A stretch of DNA of 64,000 nt from Lytechinus variegatus (taxonomy: Eukaryota; Echinodermata; Echinoidea; Temnopleuroida; Toxopneustidae). The notes beneath the pieces are model-generated. The model did not search any database. It worked only from the letters and a program-made list of their open reading frames with translations, and was not told the DNA's origin. The DNA is taken from assembly GCF_018143015.1 (NCBI RefSeq), contig NC_054748.1, forward strand, positions 6,483,967 to 6,547,966. The letters run 5' to 3'. A program made the translations under genes and the position numbers. Within the stretch, counting starts at the first letter, position 1. Every line of letters begins with the position of its first letter. Shown here piece by piece: positions 11,630 through 23,603 of the stretch.

Positions 11630-11885
11630 CCTACGGGGGGGCAGTCTGCCCCCCCCCCTGACGAGCCACAACCCATGCAAAGGACGTATCCCTGCCCCCC
11701 TGACGAGCTTGAATGACCTTTTTTGCCCCCCCCCCCCCCCGACGAGCTTGAAGACCCTTTTTTTTTGCTTGTCATTTTTTTTCTGATACGTATCCTTTAT
11801 TTGTGATTGAATTGAAGACCTTTTTGGGTGTCAAATTTCTTGGCGGACGGTTTTGTCCCCCCCCCGTCGAAAATCCTAGGTAGGC
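11630..11885. repeat. C-run tandem repeat (CCCCCTGACGAGCTTGAA)
   Basis: Three to four degenerate units, each a long C run, then TGACGAGCTTGAA or CGACGAGCTTGAAG and a T-rich stretch. The right edge GTCGAAAATCCTAGGTAGGCCACTGG resembles the edges of other dispersed repeats in the window. Non-coding. Confidence 0.6.
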
Positions 11886-12267
11886 CACTGGTTCGTAATG
11901 ATATTTTGTTTCATGAGTTATGTTTTAATTCTTGATTGCCCCCAATGACAGGTTGATTGGACCCCGAATGTTGTTGTAAGAAGACGATCATGTCTTTAGA
12001 TCAGATCATGAAGGTAACAAACAAACAAAAAATCTCTTCTTTGATCAAACTTGAGTTTGACACATATTTGTTCATTTTTCCCACGCCGAAGCTTTTCAGT
12101 AAACAATACCTAAAATTCGGTGTTTTCCTGCATTTTTACCGAGATTGAATCTTTCTGTGAGAATTTGTAAAATAGTCGTGACATCAAAATCATTCTGCTG
12201 TGACATTCATTTTTTTTTAAATAGTCATTGAGATTTTTTAGGGTTTGAGTCTTGGGGTTGACGACTA

Positions 12268-12466
12268 TACTCTTAAAAATGTTGGGCAATACTGTCCCCA
12301 CAACATTTGGTTAAAACTGTATTAAATTACGGGTACTTTTAAACCAATAATGTGTGCTTTGGGTTAAAACTACACAGTATTGGTTAAAAACTACCCAGAG
12401 TTGGATATTTTTTTTTTCAACGAATTGTTGTGTGGACAATATGTTGCCCAACATTTTAAGAGTGTA
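12268..12466. mobile_element. MITE TACTCTTAAAAATGTTGGGC
   Basis: A 199-bp foldback element. The left arm is TACTCTTAAAAATGTTGGGC followed by TGTCCCCACAAC; the right arm is its complement, ending TTTTAAGAGTGTA. Non-coding. Confidence 0.8.
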
Positions 12467-13744
12467 AGCCGTAGAGGGAAAAGAGATCTTATTCCCCCTC
12501 TCTCTCTCTCTCTCCCTCTCTTTATAATTCAACTTGAATTCAATAAATACAATTTATTTCTAATTTCTAATTTAGATTGATTTCTAAATTATGTATCAGT
12601 AGATGATCGCAAATTAATGACCATATCTGATGGAATGGAATGCGGCCATGACATCAGATCGATATTATTTCAATTTTTTTCTTGGGAAAAAAAGTGTCTT
12701 AGATTTTATTTAAAAACACATATAAAGAATGCTGAAAGCATGTCGCTTTTTTTCTTCTACTCCCCAATATTATCTTGGTTTTTTCCCACGCTGAGCTCTT
12801 GTAAACAAGAAGAGATTTTGCTGTATCCATGCCGTTCCCCGATTTTATCGGTAGTTTGGAATTTAAAGATAAATACTAATATTTTACAAGATGTCACTGC
12901 AATGAGACAAGACACTTTATTCATGTTATTAGCAATATGTGAAGCAAACGCTTAAAAATATGAATAGGCCTACACTCCTTGTATAAAAATATCATCCAAT
13001 ATTTTTTTTCTTTCTTGAAATTAAATTTCGTTTCAAAATACTTTCCGCGATAAATGCATCTATCAAAATTACTCTCTTCTTGCAATACTGCAATGATCAT
13101 ACCCTACTCATACTATATCAAGCAGGGGCACCATCCGGATACTTTAAGGGAGGGGCAGGACAACCTCTAGATGACGTCATATTTTTCCTCGATTTAACTA
13201 TATAGATTTACTTGAACGACACATGGCCAGGATTTCTGTTTTTTATATTCCCCCCCCCCCCTTCCGTCTTTTTATCCACCTCATTATCACTGCTTTCAAA
13301 ATCATATGGGCGATTGCCCCTCCCCCATATCTAAAAAGTTTCTTGTACTTTTTTTAGGTTGTCAAGAACATTTTTGCAGTTTGAAAGAAAAAAAAATCGA
13401 TACAATATATGGTGAGACAGATATCTTAGCACATCAAATGCGATGCGATTCGCTCTTTACGAATTTGACAAAATCATTAAAATTGCTGGATGCTTATTAA
13501 ATTTTTAGGGAAAATCATTTATATCCTACAGTTATAATAATAATGATAATAGAGATTATTCGAATAAGCGAATAATATTAACAATAATGACGATAATAAT
13601 AATAATAATGATAACGCTACTACTATTATTACTACTACTACTACTGCTGCTACTACTACTACTCCTAAAAAAAAAAAAAGGCAAAACAACATAATGATGA
13701 TACATATATGAAATAAATTGAATAAAAATAATATTAGAAAAAAA
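12467..13744. other. Intergenic, no recognised gene
   Basis: AT-rich, with a CT repeat (12500-12521) and mixed TAA/CTA trinucleotide runs (13530-13665). No gene supported; reading frames here are short and unconserved. Confidence 0.45.
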
Positions 13745-13945
13745 AAGAATCCGCTTGACTCAATGTGCCTCGTGCGTGGCACGAATGATTTTCTTTTTTT
13801 TTCAACCAGTTTATTATGTTTATGTTCCTATTTTTTCATTCGTTCCCATAAGTTTATTTCGGTTCAAAACGAATCGGGAAATGCAGTGAAATAAAATTAA
13901 TTCAAACTAGGGGAGAACTGTCTCCAGCACCAATGACCAAGTGAA
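13745..13945. repeat. Older duplicate of 15605-15795
   Basis: The sequence around GTGCCTCGTGCGTGGCACG through TTTATTATGTTTATGTTCC to AGGGGAGAACTG parallels 15605-15795 and its copy-B counterpart near 29307-29500, but is clearly more diverged. It suggests a local duplication older than the A/B segmental duplication. Confidence 0.65.
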
Positions 13946-14060
13946 GCAAAGCGTGTATGTGAATGAAATATCAAAATGCTTGATTAAAATATGGAACTGC
14001 CAGGTCTTAAAGGGATGGTCCAGTCTGGAGATATTTATATCTCAATAAATAGAGTAAAGT

Positions 14061-14357
14061 GGAGCGTTGTGGCCCAGTGGATTAGTCTTCGGACTTTGAA
14101 ACAGAGGGTGGTGGGTTCGAATCCCAGCCATGGCGTAATTTCCTTCGGCAAGAAATGTATCCACATTGTACTGCACTCGACCCAGGTGAGGTGAATGGGC
14201 ACCCGGTAGGATTTATTCCTTGAATGCTTTAGCGCCTATATGGCCGCTCAGCTACAGCCGGGGTAATAATGATATACCAAGTATATTTCAGCGCCTTGAG
14301 CACATAATCAATGTGGATTTGGCGCTTTAGAAATACTCGATATTATTATTATCATTA
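14061..14357 (+). mobile_element. tRNA-derived SINE (family 1), copy A
   Basis: A full head (GGAGCGTTGTGGCCCAGTGG, GGGTTCGAATCCC) and body ending in ATT repeats, inserted into the host MITE. The orthologous copy at 27878 has lost the first part of the head. Confidence 0.85.
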
Positions 14358-14890
14358 TAAAAAATCACAAAGCAAAATGCTGAAAATTTGATCAAAATCG
14401 GAAACCAAATAACGAAGTTATTGAATTTAAAGATTTGTAGTCTTCCACTTAAGTTCTAGGCATGTCTCTATGAATATTCATTAGGTGCGCTGATGATTTC
14501 GTATCCCCACTTAATCTTTTGTACTTTACAACATGAAATTATGTTTATTCAAAATGTTTCTACAAAGAACTAAAACAATTGAATTGAAAACTGATTAAGC
14601 GCATTGATTATTTATTCCTGCAACTTATTCCATCATCATGCAGACACATCATTTACACATAAATAAAAAATTAAACATTTATGATTTCGTTTAATAACAT
14701 AAGAAAACGGAATGTTGGGATGATTGTGACCTCATCAGCCCATACCTAATATTCATGACGATGTGCATATAACCGTTTTCACAACATATCTATGAACTCA
14801 ATAACTTCGTTATTTGTTGCCCGATTCTGATGACATTTTCAGCATTTGGCTCTGTGAATTTTACTCTACTCATTTAGATATAGATATATG

Positions 14891-15284
14891 AGAGCGGTGT
14901 TGGCTCAGTCCTTAACGCGTCTGCCCGTCGAACCAAAGATCGTGGGTTCGAGTCCACCCCGGGCGGATGACTGAAGCCAGTGCGTTGTGTGTAAACGTCT
15001 CTCCCATGTTTCATGGATGGAGGCTATGTTACAATGGAAAACACTCCGTCCCTCGGATAGGACGTTAAATGGAGGCCCCGTGTAGAGGAGAGTCACCACC
15101 TTTGAACGTAAAGAACCCACTGCACTATTCGTATAAGAGTAGGGGGAAACCCTGGTGTAGTGGTCCACCTGCATTCCCCCAATCAGTTATATCGGGAGGA
15201 GAGACCTGTGGGTCATAGTGATTCAGTTCGCTTTTCGCCTCCTAGGCACAGGTGACGCCAAACAAATAATAATAATAATAATAA
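14891..15284 (+). mobile_element. tRNA-derived SINE (family 2), copy A
   Basis: The head GCGGTGTTGGCTCAGTCC with B box GGGTTCGAGTCC is followed by the core ACACTCCGTCCCTCGGATAG, GGCCCCGTGTAGAGGAG, AAGAACCCACTGCACTATTC and a TAA tail. The copy-B counterpart at 28680 lacks an internal segment near 15153-15190. Confidence 0.85.
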
Positions 15285-15845
15285 ATATAAATATTTTCAT
15301 CCCGGACCATCCCTTTGAATATAAACGGTCCGATTATAAGTGAAGAACGAACGGGACTCGCGTTTCAAGCAAAAGTTAAGCTTTCCAATACATTTTGGTT
15401 AATATTTTGCCCTTTTCCTCTAAATTTGTGTAAATGAATAAAGTGAATTAAACGGGGATTCCTTTAAATAAAAGTCAGTTAATTTTGTTGTCAATTTGCC
15501 CACCGCCCCCCCCAAAAAAAATGTGATAAAATAAAATAAGGAAATAAAATGAAATAATAATAATAATAATGAAAATATGACAAAAAATAATCGAATTAGG
15601 TTGAATGATGTGCCGCGTGCCAGGCACGAATCATTTTTTTCTCATTTTTCAATCCGTTTATCATGTTTATGTTCCGAATTTACCATTCATCCCCACGATT
15701 TATTGTGGTTCACATGCATTAGGGAAATACGGTGAAATAATTTTTTATTCAAAGTAGGGGAAAACAGCGTCAAATACCAGCCAATTTTTCCCCTAAATCA
15801 CGGCTTTTCAGTTCATATATAATCAGGTAACTCCCCTCAGAGGCT

Positions 15846-16366
15846 TTAAAAGGGAAGTTCACCCTGACAAAAAAAATTCATTATCAAAAAAGCAGAACAA
15901 TATTACATAAATAAAAGCATTGGTCAAGGTTTGAGGCTAATTCAACAGAGCGTTAATACGATATTAGAATTTTAGGTTTTTTGATTTGTGACGTCATAGT
16001 AATTTCCGTTGTACTGTATCGTGAATTCAAAAACAAATCAATAAAATGTCATTTTCTTAGAAAAATGAAAATAAGTTTTATTGTACTTTTAGTAAGCCTA
16101 TAATTATCAACAGACATATTATTTCACATCCAATCCTGGAAAGAGAATATTTTAAGTGATCGTCGACCATTCAAAAATTAAAATTAATGAATTTTATATG
16201 ACATAACAAATGGGGCAGCTGCTCATATTATGACGTCACAAATCAAAAACTCTAAATTGAAATATTTTTTTCTTGATCTTTAATAGATTTTCCTCAAATC
16301 TTCATTATTTTTTTAATTGTATTTTACAGCATTTCTTTCTTTCCTAAAGGTGAACTTCCTCTTTAA
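15846..16366. mobile_element. TTAA-ended MITE, GGGAAGTTCACC family, copy A
   Basis: Ends TTAAAAGGGAAGTTCACC and GGTGAACTTCCTCTTTAA; inner phrases GATTTGTGACGTCATAG and TATGACGTCACAAATC. The duplicate is at 29549-30071. Confidence 0.85.
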
Positions 16367-17101
16367 ACATCGTTCCTTTCCAAGTTCCTTGTGAGTTTTA
16401 AAAAGTAAAAAAAACGTTAAATTTTCCGGAGAGGCCCTTTTCACTCACTATTCATGTCATTGCGCATGGCTGTCTATCATCATTGTCCAAAAAAAAAACT
16501 TTGTGGGAATACAAACATTGTAATCTCTGCTTCCCTTTTCAGTACTATTTTCATGAAGTATAGGCTTGTCTTTGCACACAAACAATTAACTGGTATTATG
16601 TGGAAAACTGTGTGTAAAATGGTAATTCTAATGACTGCTGTATACACAGGGATTCCACTTTAACTACTAACTGATTTTCAAACGTGCCTTGCAGATGATA
16701 ATATCCCATTACTACTCTTCCAAATTATATGATACACATAGAAAATGTAATTAAATTATTGTCATCGCCATTATTCGTCTTATATTAATGAAATATGTTC
16801 TGTCCTACATGTCCTAAGGAGGTTGAGGTTTATTCACGAAAACACCAACAACAGTAAAAAAATAAGAAGAATTAAAATTAAAATAAAGCTAATGAAAAAT
16901 AGCAATAATAATACTTATAATGAAAATCATAATAATAGATGTTAATATTATCCAAATGACAGTCTTATGTTTAAATGTATGACTATATACATGACTGTTT
17001 ATAAACAACTATACTGAATTTAAAATTGCTTGCAATTAAGATTTAGCCACATCTTTATTTAACCCCCCCCCCCCTTTCAAATGTTCCTAGGGTTCTAAAT
17101 A

Positions 17102-17319
17102 TACACTGCCAAAATGATTTAACACCAGCCCGGAATCTATATATGTCCACACCAGAGAAGTATTGAAACAACACCAGTTTGGAATCAAACCGATGCTGTT
17201 TTGATACTAATTCGTGTTGTACACGTTGCATAACAGCTATTTGATGTTAGGCCAAAACGAAACTGGTGTTGTTGAACATTTCTCTGGTGTTAAATCAACA
17301 CCAGAGGTTTGGCAGATTA
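17102..17319. mobile_element. MITE, AACACC family, copy A
   Basis: It begins TACACTGCC, carries AACACCAGCCCGGAATCTAT, and ends with the complement of its start (GGTGTTAAATCAACACC). The duplicate is at 30827; a diverged member is at 2983. Confidence 0.8.
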
Positions 17320-19000
17320 TTTTGTATGTTTAATATTGTTTGTGTTTTTGTTGTTTTAACGTACAGAATATTTGGCAGATGCTAATGAGGTTCAATTTCA
17401 TTCAATTTACTTCACCTCTCTATAACAAATCGCTATAGTCTCATTTGATTTCTGAAAAAAAAAACTCAAAATGGGGGAAAACACTTCTTTTCCCGTGAAT
17501 CGTCGATCTGGAACCAACTATTCCATTCGACACATTCGACCAGAGACTCACAAATTCATTGTTATTATTGTTATTATTTTTTTTCATTTCCTTTTATGAT
17601 TTTAATGTATATTTAAAATTGATGTACATCATGCACTTTTAAAACCATAGGCCTACTTTCAGCCTTTTATTTTTTATTGGTTCGATATTCATTTAATATA
17701 TTTATTTTTTCCTTCATCACTTTATTCAATATTCAAAATCAAACAAAGCAACAAAGGTGAATATACAATAAAAAAGAAATTAGCCCAGGTCATGAAGTAA
17801 TAAATTACATACAGGGCAACATGTGTGAATTATAGAGAAAACGATTTACAATATAAAGAGTAATTTAAAAAAATATATAGAAGATTAAGTTTTGAGGAAA
17901 AAAAATATATACATACTATATATATCATAAGTTGTGTATAATGCTACTTAATAGAAAAGTGAACAATTAACATTAAAGATGTTGATCTGGATTTCTTATA
18001 TGTAAACCATTTGCACGTTGTTTTTTTCTCCTATTTTATTGCGTTTCAAGGCCTTTGGGGTGGGAACAACATTATGCTGAAAGAGCCCCTCGCACAATAA
18101 TACTAATGAAATAATGTAAAATTTACCATTCAAAAAACGTTTTTCCAATTGTAATGCAAAGACGAGCAACCACTCGATGAATCTCCTTGAATCATTAGAC
18201 AAAGAATGGCATTCATAACTTTTGAGTTATGCAGTTTATACGTGTAAAATACCTTGAAATTGTATTTAAAATATTTTATTTTCAACCTAAATGAATTAAA
18301 TTCACCGGGACAGAACAGCACCCGAGTACAAAGTCGTGCATATTTAAAAAAAATCTGACGTAAGGGGCGCTAGTCCTTGCTCGTGCTCGTGCATGACTCT
18401 CCATTGACTGCCATTACCTAATTTGGAATGCGTACCATTTTCTCATTTGCTGACAGACAATGCATGTAGGGGCGTCGTCAGAATGTTTTGATGGAGGGGG
18501 TGGGAAGACGACCTATATGATTGTGACGTCAGCTTACACTCTATTGAATTACCCGAGTTATGAGTTAGAAGACCCAACCCTCTTTTTCTCCCTTTTTCCT
18601 GATTCCATTCCCCTCGTTTTCTTTTTTTCTCTTCACTACTGGAAAAGAAGATAGGGGTTGTCCCTCTGACCCCCCCCCCCCCCGTCGTCGCACTGCTCCC
18701 GACTGCCAGGGTGGGGCTGTTCACGAGATCTTAATGAGTACGTGCGAATTCCGTAGCTAGAGCGTGCTCCTCAGCTCTTCAAAACTCAGAATTGCTCAGA
18801 ATAAGGACGACAGGTTGTTCTTTTCTGTTTTTTTTTCAAGGGTTTGATTGCATGTTTCTTGATGATGATTTGCTCCTTCTTTGCATCTTTTAAAACAACA
18901 CGATAATTTCTTTATAAACTACATTATTTTCCAAAATAGTCGAAGACAAATCGGCTATTAATTTAAAAAAAAAATCTATATAAAAAAAATTGAAGCAGCC
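17320..19000. other. Duplicated non-coding sequence, copy A
   Basis: Matches copy B (31026-32692 plus 36605-37157) apart from small indels and copy B's two large insertions. TTAA at 17887-17890 and TGACAGAC at 18451-18458 are the two empty insertion sites. No coding potential recognised. Confidence 0.7.
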
Positions 19001-19073
19001 TGCCCCGTGTGAGGATCGAACTCACGACCTTCAGATTATGAGACTGACGCGCTGCCTACTGCGCTAACGAGGC
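19001..19073 (-). tRNA. tRNA-Met (elongator), anticodon CAT, copy A
   Basis: Same 73-nt sequence as at 5618, with intact cloverleaf and CTCATAA anticodon loop. A run of T follows GGCTGCTTCAA on the minus strand and serves as terminator. It belongs to the segmental duplication. Confidence 0.93.
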
Positions 19074-19689
19074 CGCTGAAATTCAAGAGGTAAAATTGCA
19101 GCCGTCTTTTCTCTCGCGCTCTCTCTCTCTCTTACGCACATCGCTCACTGATTCCTTTATTTCTTTAAGCCCTTTTCCCCTTTCATATATCCCTTTCTTT
19201 TTCACAAGATATTCAAATTCAAATTTGAATAAACATATAGGCTTATATATTATCTTTTGATGCCAATATTTTTGCACATGACTTGTACAAATATTTCATT
19301 TATCTTTTAATACGTTTGAACTATCTCAGAAATTGAAATGATCAAAGTTTACCTTCATTATGTTCTAGGCTAGTGACAAGGAAAAAGAGATGGACGACTT
19401 TGTGATGAAAATCTTTATTGTAATCATATTGTATTTCCAATTTATAAAAATAAAAGTTTAAATATTCATGATATTAACAGTATCAAGAAATGGGAGACTG
19501 CGTGTTTTCCTGAAATTGTGATTATATTAGAATCAAATTGGAAACTCTTTTCCCTCATCATTATTATTCAAATAATTTAATTTCAATCTAAAACAGTTAG
19601 ACTATTGTCCGATTTACAATGAGAATAGCGCATTGCACAAATTAAGACATACACGTAACATGCGTAATGAAGAGAACTAGTGTTTATTG

Positions 19690-20068
19690 ATAATGATTTG
19701 AGATCTTATTATTAGTATTATTATTATTACTTATTATTTGTACTGCGCTTTTCCCATTAGGCCCAAAGCGCTTACAATGAATAAGATGTAATATTTCAAA
19801 AACTACAAAGTATTAAAGAGATGAGTTTTTAATGACTTTTTGAAGATTTCTAATGATGGAGATTGTCTAATTATTAGTGGCAGGTTGTTCCAGGATTTTG
19901 AAGCCGACACCGTAAAGTTCTGTCACCAGCTAAGGTACGAGTTAATGAATATGTGAGGCGAAAGTGATCACTGGCCGATCTAAGAGCTCTAGTTGGTCTA
20001 TACAGATTCAAGCAGTTACTTAAATACTGTGGAGCCTGTTTATTCAGTGTTTTGTAGACAATCACGAT
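19690..20068. mobile_element. Copy-A-specific insertion with ATT-rich edge
   Basis: Copy B runs straight from TTATTAT into CTGGTACATTTCATT (37838-37855). Copy A has about 380 bp between those phrases: an ATT repeat, then TACTGCGCTTTTCCCATTAGG and sequence including GGCAGGTTGTTCCAGGATTT. Probably a SINE or MITE. The short minus-strand frame in it is not a supported gene. Confidence 0.55.
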
Positions 20069-20662
20069 CTGGTACATTTCATTTGCAGATAATTAATGTT
20101 TTGTTCATACCGAAATAGGGGCACATTTGAATTATTCAGAACTAAACGCCGCAAAAACAAAGAAAGTTCCTTTACCAAAATTAAAGTATTCTATTAATAA
20201 TGAAACAATGGGGAATTTTCACATTTACTACGAAGACACTCTCTCCAACGCATCGAATCCATTGAACATGAAATTAAAATCACAATGGAGAGCTGAGATA
20301 CTTTTGTCGAAAGTTTGTAGACTGCAACATAGCAGATCATCCGAAGATTTGCACCAGACGAAAACTTGCAAATATGTCGTTGTCCAGCATGTCCAGAGTC
20401 GAGAGATTCGATGTTCCGGTCTCAGGTCTCCATGGTAGTTCCTTTCTGCGCATGATCAAAAGATTCTACGCATGATCAGAAGAAGGTCATTTGTACTAAA
20501 GTGACATGGTGCGTTAAAATCTAATAAGATAAGCACCATTTCGATGTCTTGATTATTCATATATTCTTTTGAATTGTCGTTTTCATTTACATCCACAAAA
20601 AGAACAATGCTTCCACGAACGACTGGTATTTCACAGTTTGTCAAGTACATTGTGCAACATGC

Positions 20663-20923
20663 TAAAGCGCTGTCACACCTTGGCGTTTTAGACAGCGTAT
20701 GCCCGACGTATCAAAATTTCTCTAAAACGTCGGCATACGTTGAACTTTGTTGTTGTTTTTTTCAACTCTATGCGTATACTTAGCGTATTCATAACGAGTT
20801 GGACGTACACATAACGTATTAGTAACTTATATCGAACGCTTCGTTAACTTATAAGTAACGTATTCCAACGAATGCTTAGCGTATTGCTGGCGTACACAAC
20901 TTATGCCCTACGATAGCCTAACG
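20663..20923. mobile_element. Left arm of a foldback element (partial)
   Basis: Starts with the same terminal sequence as the full foldback element beside it (GCGCTGTCACACCTTGGCG) and is built of the same ACGTATT/ACTTAT words, but has no matching right arm. Either the inner element inserted into it, or it is a partial tandem copy. Confidence 0.65.
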
Positions 20924-22051
20924 TAAGGCGCTGTCACACCTTGGCGTTTTAGACAGCGTATGCCCGACGTATGAGGAATTTGGCGAATACGCTGGCGTAC
21001 GTCGAATACGTTACGGGTAAGTTTTGCATACGTTGAGAGTACGCTAAAACACGCTGGTATCCGTCGTCATACGGCGAGGTCGTCGAAAAATTTTGTGCAA
21101 GCACAAAATTTTTCGACGTATGCCAGCGTATGGCTCATACGTCCCGCATACGCCATGTACGCGGGCCATAAGTTGTAGGCAAGTTACGCGATCGTTGATA
21201 CACGTTGACACACGTTACTCGTAAGTTACTCATAAGTCGATGTACGTCGAGATAATGTCCAGCGTACCCTAAAACTTACTTCTAACCTATGAGTAACGTG
21301 CTTTGAACGTATGTGTAACTTAACTCCAACGTATATTGACGTATGAAGACGTGCTCCGGATGACAACAAAACTTACTGAACGTGTTTATAACTTACAGCT
21401 ACCGTATAATGGCGTATTGACAACGTTTATAGGAATTGGTATACAAAGGTGGGGTTCACATGAGTTTTCTTCGGCATGGCGGTGGTGTTGATACGGTGAT
21501 GTATCGTGCGGTTATGATTTGAATAGTCGAGGGCAGCCTTTTTATAGGCTATGACACGTGTTCGTCAGCGATACGCTGCCGCGCGCGGTACCTGTAAGTT
21601 ATAAACACGTTCAGTATTGTTTTGTGGTCGTCCGAGCACGTCTTCATGCGTCAATATACGTTGGAGTTAAGTTACACATACGTTCAAAGCACGTTATAGG
21701 TTAGAATTAAGTTTTAGGGTACGCTGAACATTATCTCGACGTACATCGACTTATGAGTAACTTACGAGTAACGCGTGTCAACGTGTATCAACGATCGCGT
21801 AACTTGCCTACAACTTATGACCCGCGTATGCGGGACGTATGAGCCATACGTTGGCATACGTCGAAAAATTTTGTGCTTGCACAAAATTTTTGACGACCTC
21901 GCCGCATGACGGCGTATACCAGCGTGTTTTAGCGTACTCTCAACGTATGCAAAACTTACCCGTAACGTATTCGACGTACGCCAGCGTATTCGCCAAATTC
22001 CTCATACGTCGGACATACGCTGTCTAAAACGCCAAGGTGTGACAGCGCCTT
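20924..22051. mobile_element. Foldback element with ~470-bp inverted arms
   Basis: The left arm begins TAAGGCGCTGTCACACC and the right arm ends GGTGTGACAGCGCCTTA. The arms remain complementary to near 21410 and 21597, leaving a ~180-bp centre. Arms consist of degenerate ~10-12-bp words around ACGTATG and AACTTACG. Each arm holds a smaller palindrome (AAATTTTGTGC facing GCACAAAATTT). No coding capacity. It lies in a block unique to copy A. Confidence 0.85.
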
Positions 22052-22830
22052 AAGATATGCATTCAAAGTAGGAATGCAACATATACCTTCATTAAGACAT
22101 TGGTGTGCTATTCTAGTCACCGGATCTATTCAATTTCTTCATCCTGCTATGTAAGGCAAGCTTACGTAATATCTTGCTTTGACGTCTGCCTATCATGATG
22201 AAAGAAATGAAAGGTCATTTGACCAAAATTGCCCATGAAGTAACTACGAACTGGTCTATTGGTGCGTGGTAGAGACTGTCTCCTCAGAAAATTAATGCGA
22301 AAGGTTCGGAATATACATGGCAAGGAAGAATATAATTATATCGTTCTTTTTTTTATTCTTCTGATTAAAAATTATCGAACATACATTCTGATAAGATCTA
22401 ATTATGGTACTCTGCATAATGTACATGAAAGTATGGTATCTCAAAAGATAAACCAAAGGGAAATAAAAAAAGGGAAAAATAATACCAAAATAAAACCACA
22501 GAAAAGTGAGGCTACTCATTTCACTAAAATTTATAATAATAGAACTTTTTTTTAATAAATCACCTCTTTATTGATAAATCATACAACAAAGGTAATAAAC
22601 ATGTAAATTCAGGATATCAGTTCTTGTCGAAGGAGATACAGTAACATGACATAGATGTGAACATAACATTGTAACAGATACATGAACGAAACAGAAGTAT
22701 AAACCTTGTACAAATAACAGAACTTGAGTGAAGTGCGCAAATCAGGAAGAAAATCATTGGAAAACTGTAAATTCATTGCATATTTAAAAAAAAAAATAAT
22801 ATTGTTTCCATAAACAACTGTTTACAACAT

Positions 22831-22985
22831 GAACCTATTAATATTCATGGACCTATATTTATACTAATAGAGCAAATATAAACAAAACGTTCAAGAACCT
22901 ATTAATGTTCATGGACCTATATTTATACTAATAGAACAAATATGAACAAAATGTTCAAGAACCTATTAATGTTCATGGACCTATT
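22831..22985 (+). repeat. 64-bp tandem repeat
   Basis: GAACCTATTAATGTTCATGG recurs at 22831, 22895 and 22959 (period 64), giving two full units and a partial third. Copy B keeps only a single comparable unit near 38595. Confidence 0.85.
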
Positions 22986-23603
22986 ACTTACAGTGCGTAC
23001 ACGTCAATTTGGGTAGTCATGTTATTGGATGCTGTACAAACCTCAGGTACAAACTATATTTTGAAATCGTAACTACAACTTTCATTTATCTTTAATTAGG
23101 GAAAGCATTGCTTGTGCCGTGTCAGTAAAAGTTATTTGTCTGTTATTTTTGCCACTACTCTATCTGTGTAAAATATAAATGTAGTAATCAGGGGAGTCGG
23201 GTAAGACAGGTCAATGGCCTTTCTGACTTCCTACATCCGCTACATTTTCTTTTCATTTCTTTTATATCTCTACCATTTTTCCATTGCTTATACTGTGATT
23301 TACACCTGCTGGTGTCCGTTTGATAAAACTTGTTACTATAACAAGTTTGCTACGACAGTTCAAAGCTACTGAAATCCTTCAATCTAATTGGCTGAAAGAA
23401 GGGGCGTAGATAGCGGGGGGGGGGGGGATGGGGGGATGCATCCCCCAGAATTTTAGGTGGGGGGATGGTGTGTACAATCATCCCCCCCCCCCCAGGTTTC
23501 TGTGGGGGAAGAAGCAAAACTATACAGTAATAAAGCAATGAATGCTAGTTAAAATCAATCAATAATAATAATCATAACGTACAGCAAACAAACCTGGTTA
23601 TAC

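Larger units (their letters stand above)
14007..15318. mobile_element. TTAA MITE GGGATGGTCC hosting two SINEs (copy A)
   Basis: The inverted ends TTAAAGGGATGGTCC and GGACCATCCCTTTGA bound a foldback MITE of the same family as 27030-27598. It has been split by a family-1 SINE (14061-14357) and a family-2 SINE (14891-15284). Subtracting both restores a MITE of roughly the length of the uninterrupted copy. Confidence 0.8.
14007..20410. repeat. Segmental duplication, copy A (main block)
   Basis: Collinear with 27850-38200: host MITE with two SINEs, GTTCACC MITE, AACACC MITE, unique sequence and tRNA-Met in the same order. Further collinear pieces of copy A lie at 22259-22555, 23292-23400 and 26712-26800. 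It lacks the MITE and retrotransposon found in copy B. Private insertions are at 19690-20068 and, beyond the main block, 20663-22051 and 23401-26711. Confidence 0.9.

Noticed and set aside
22831-22985. Possible CRISPR-like array
   Set aside because: Direct 64-bp tandem units with no unique spacers, in an animal genome.
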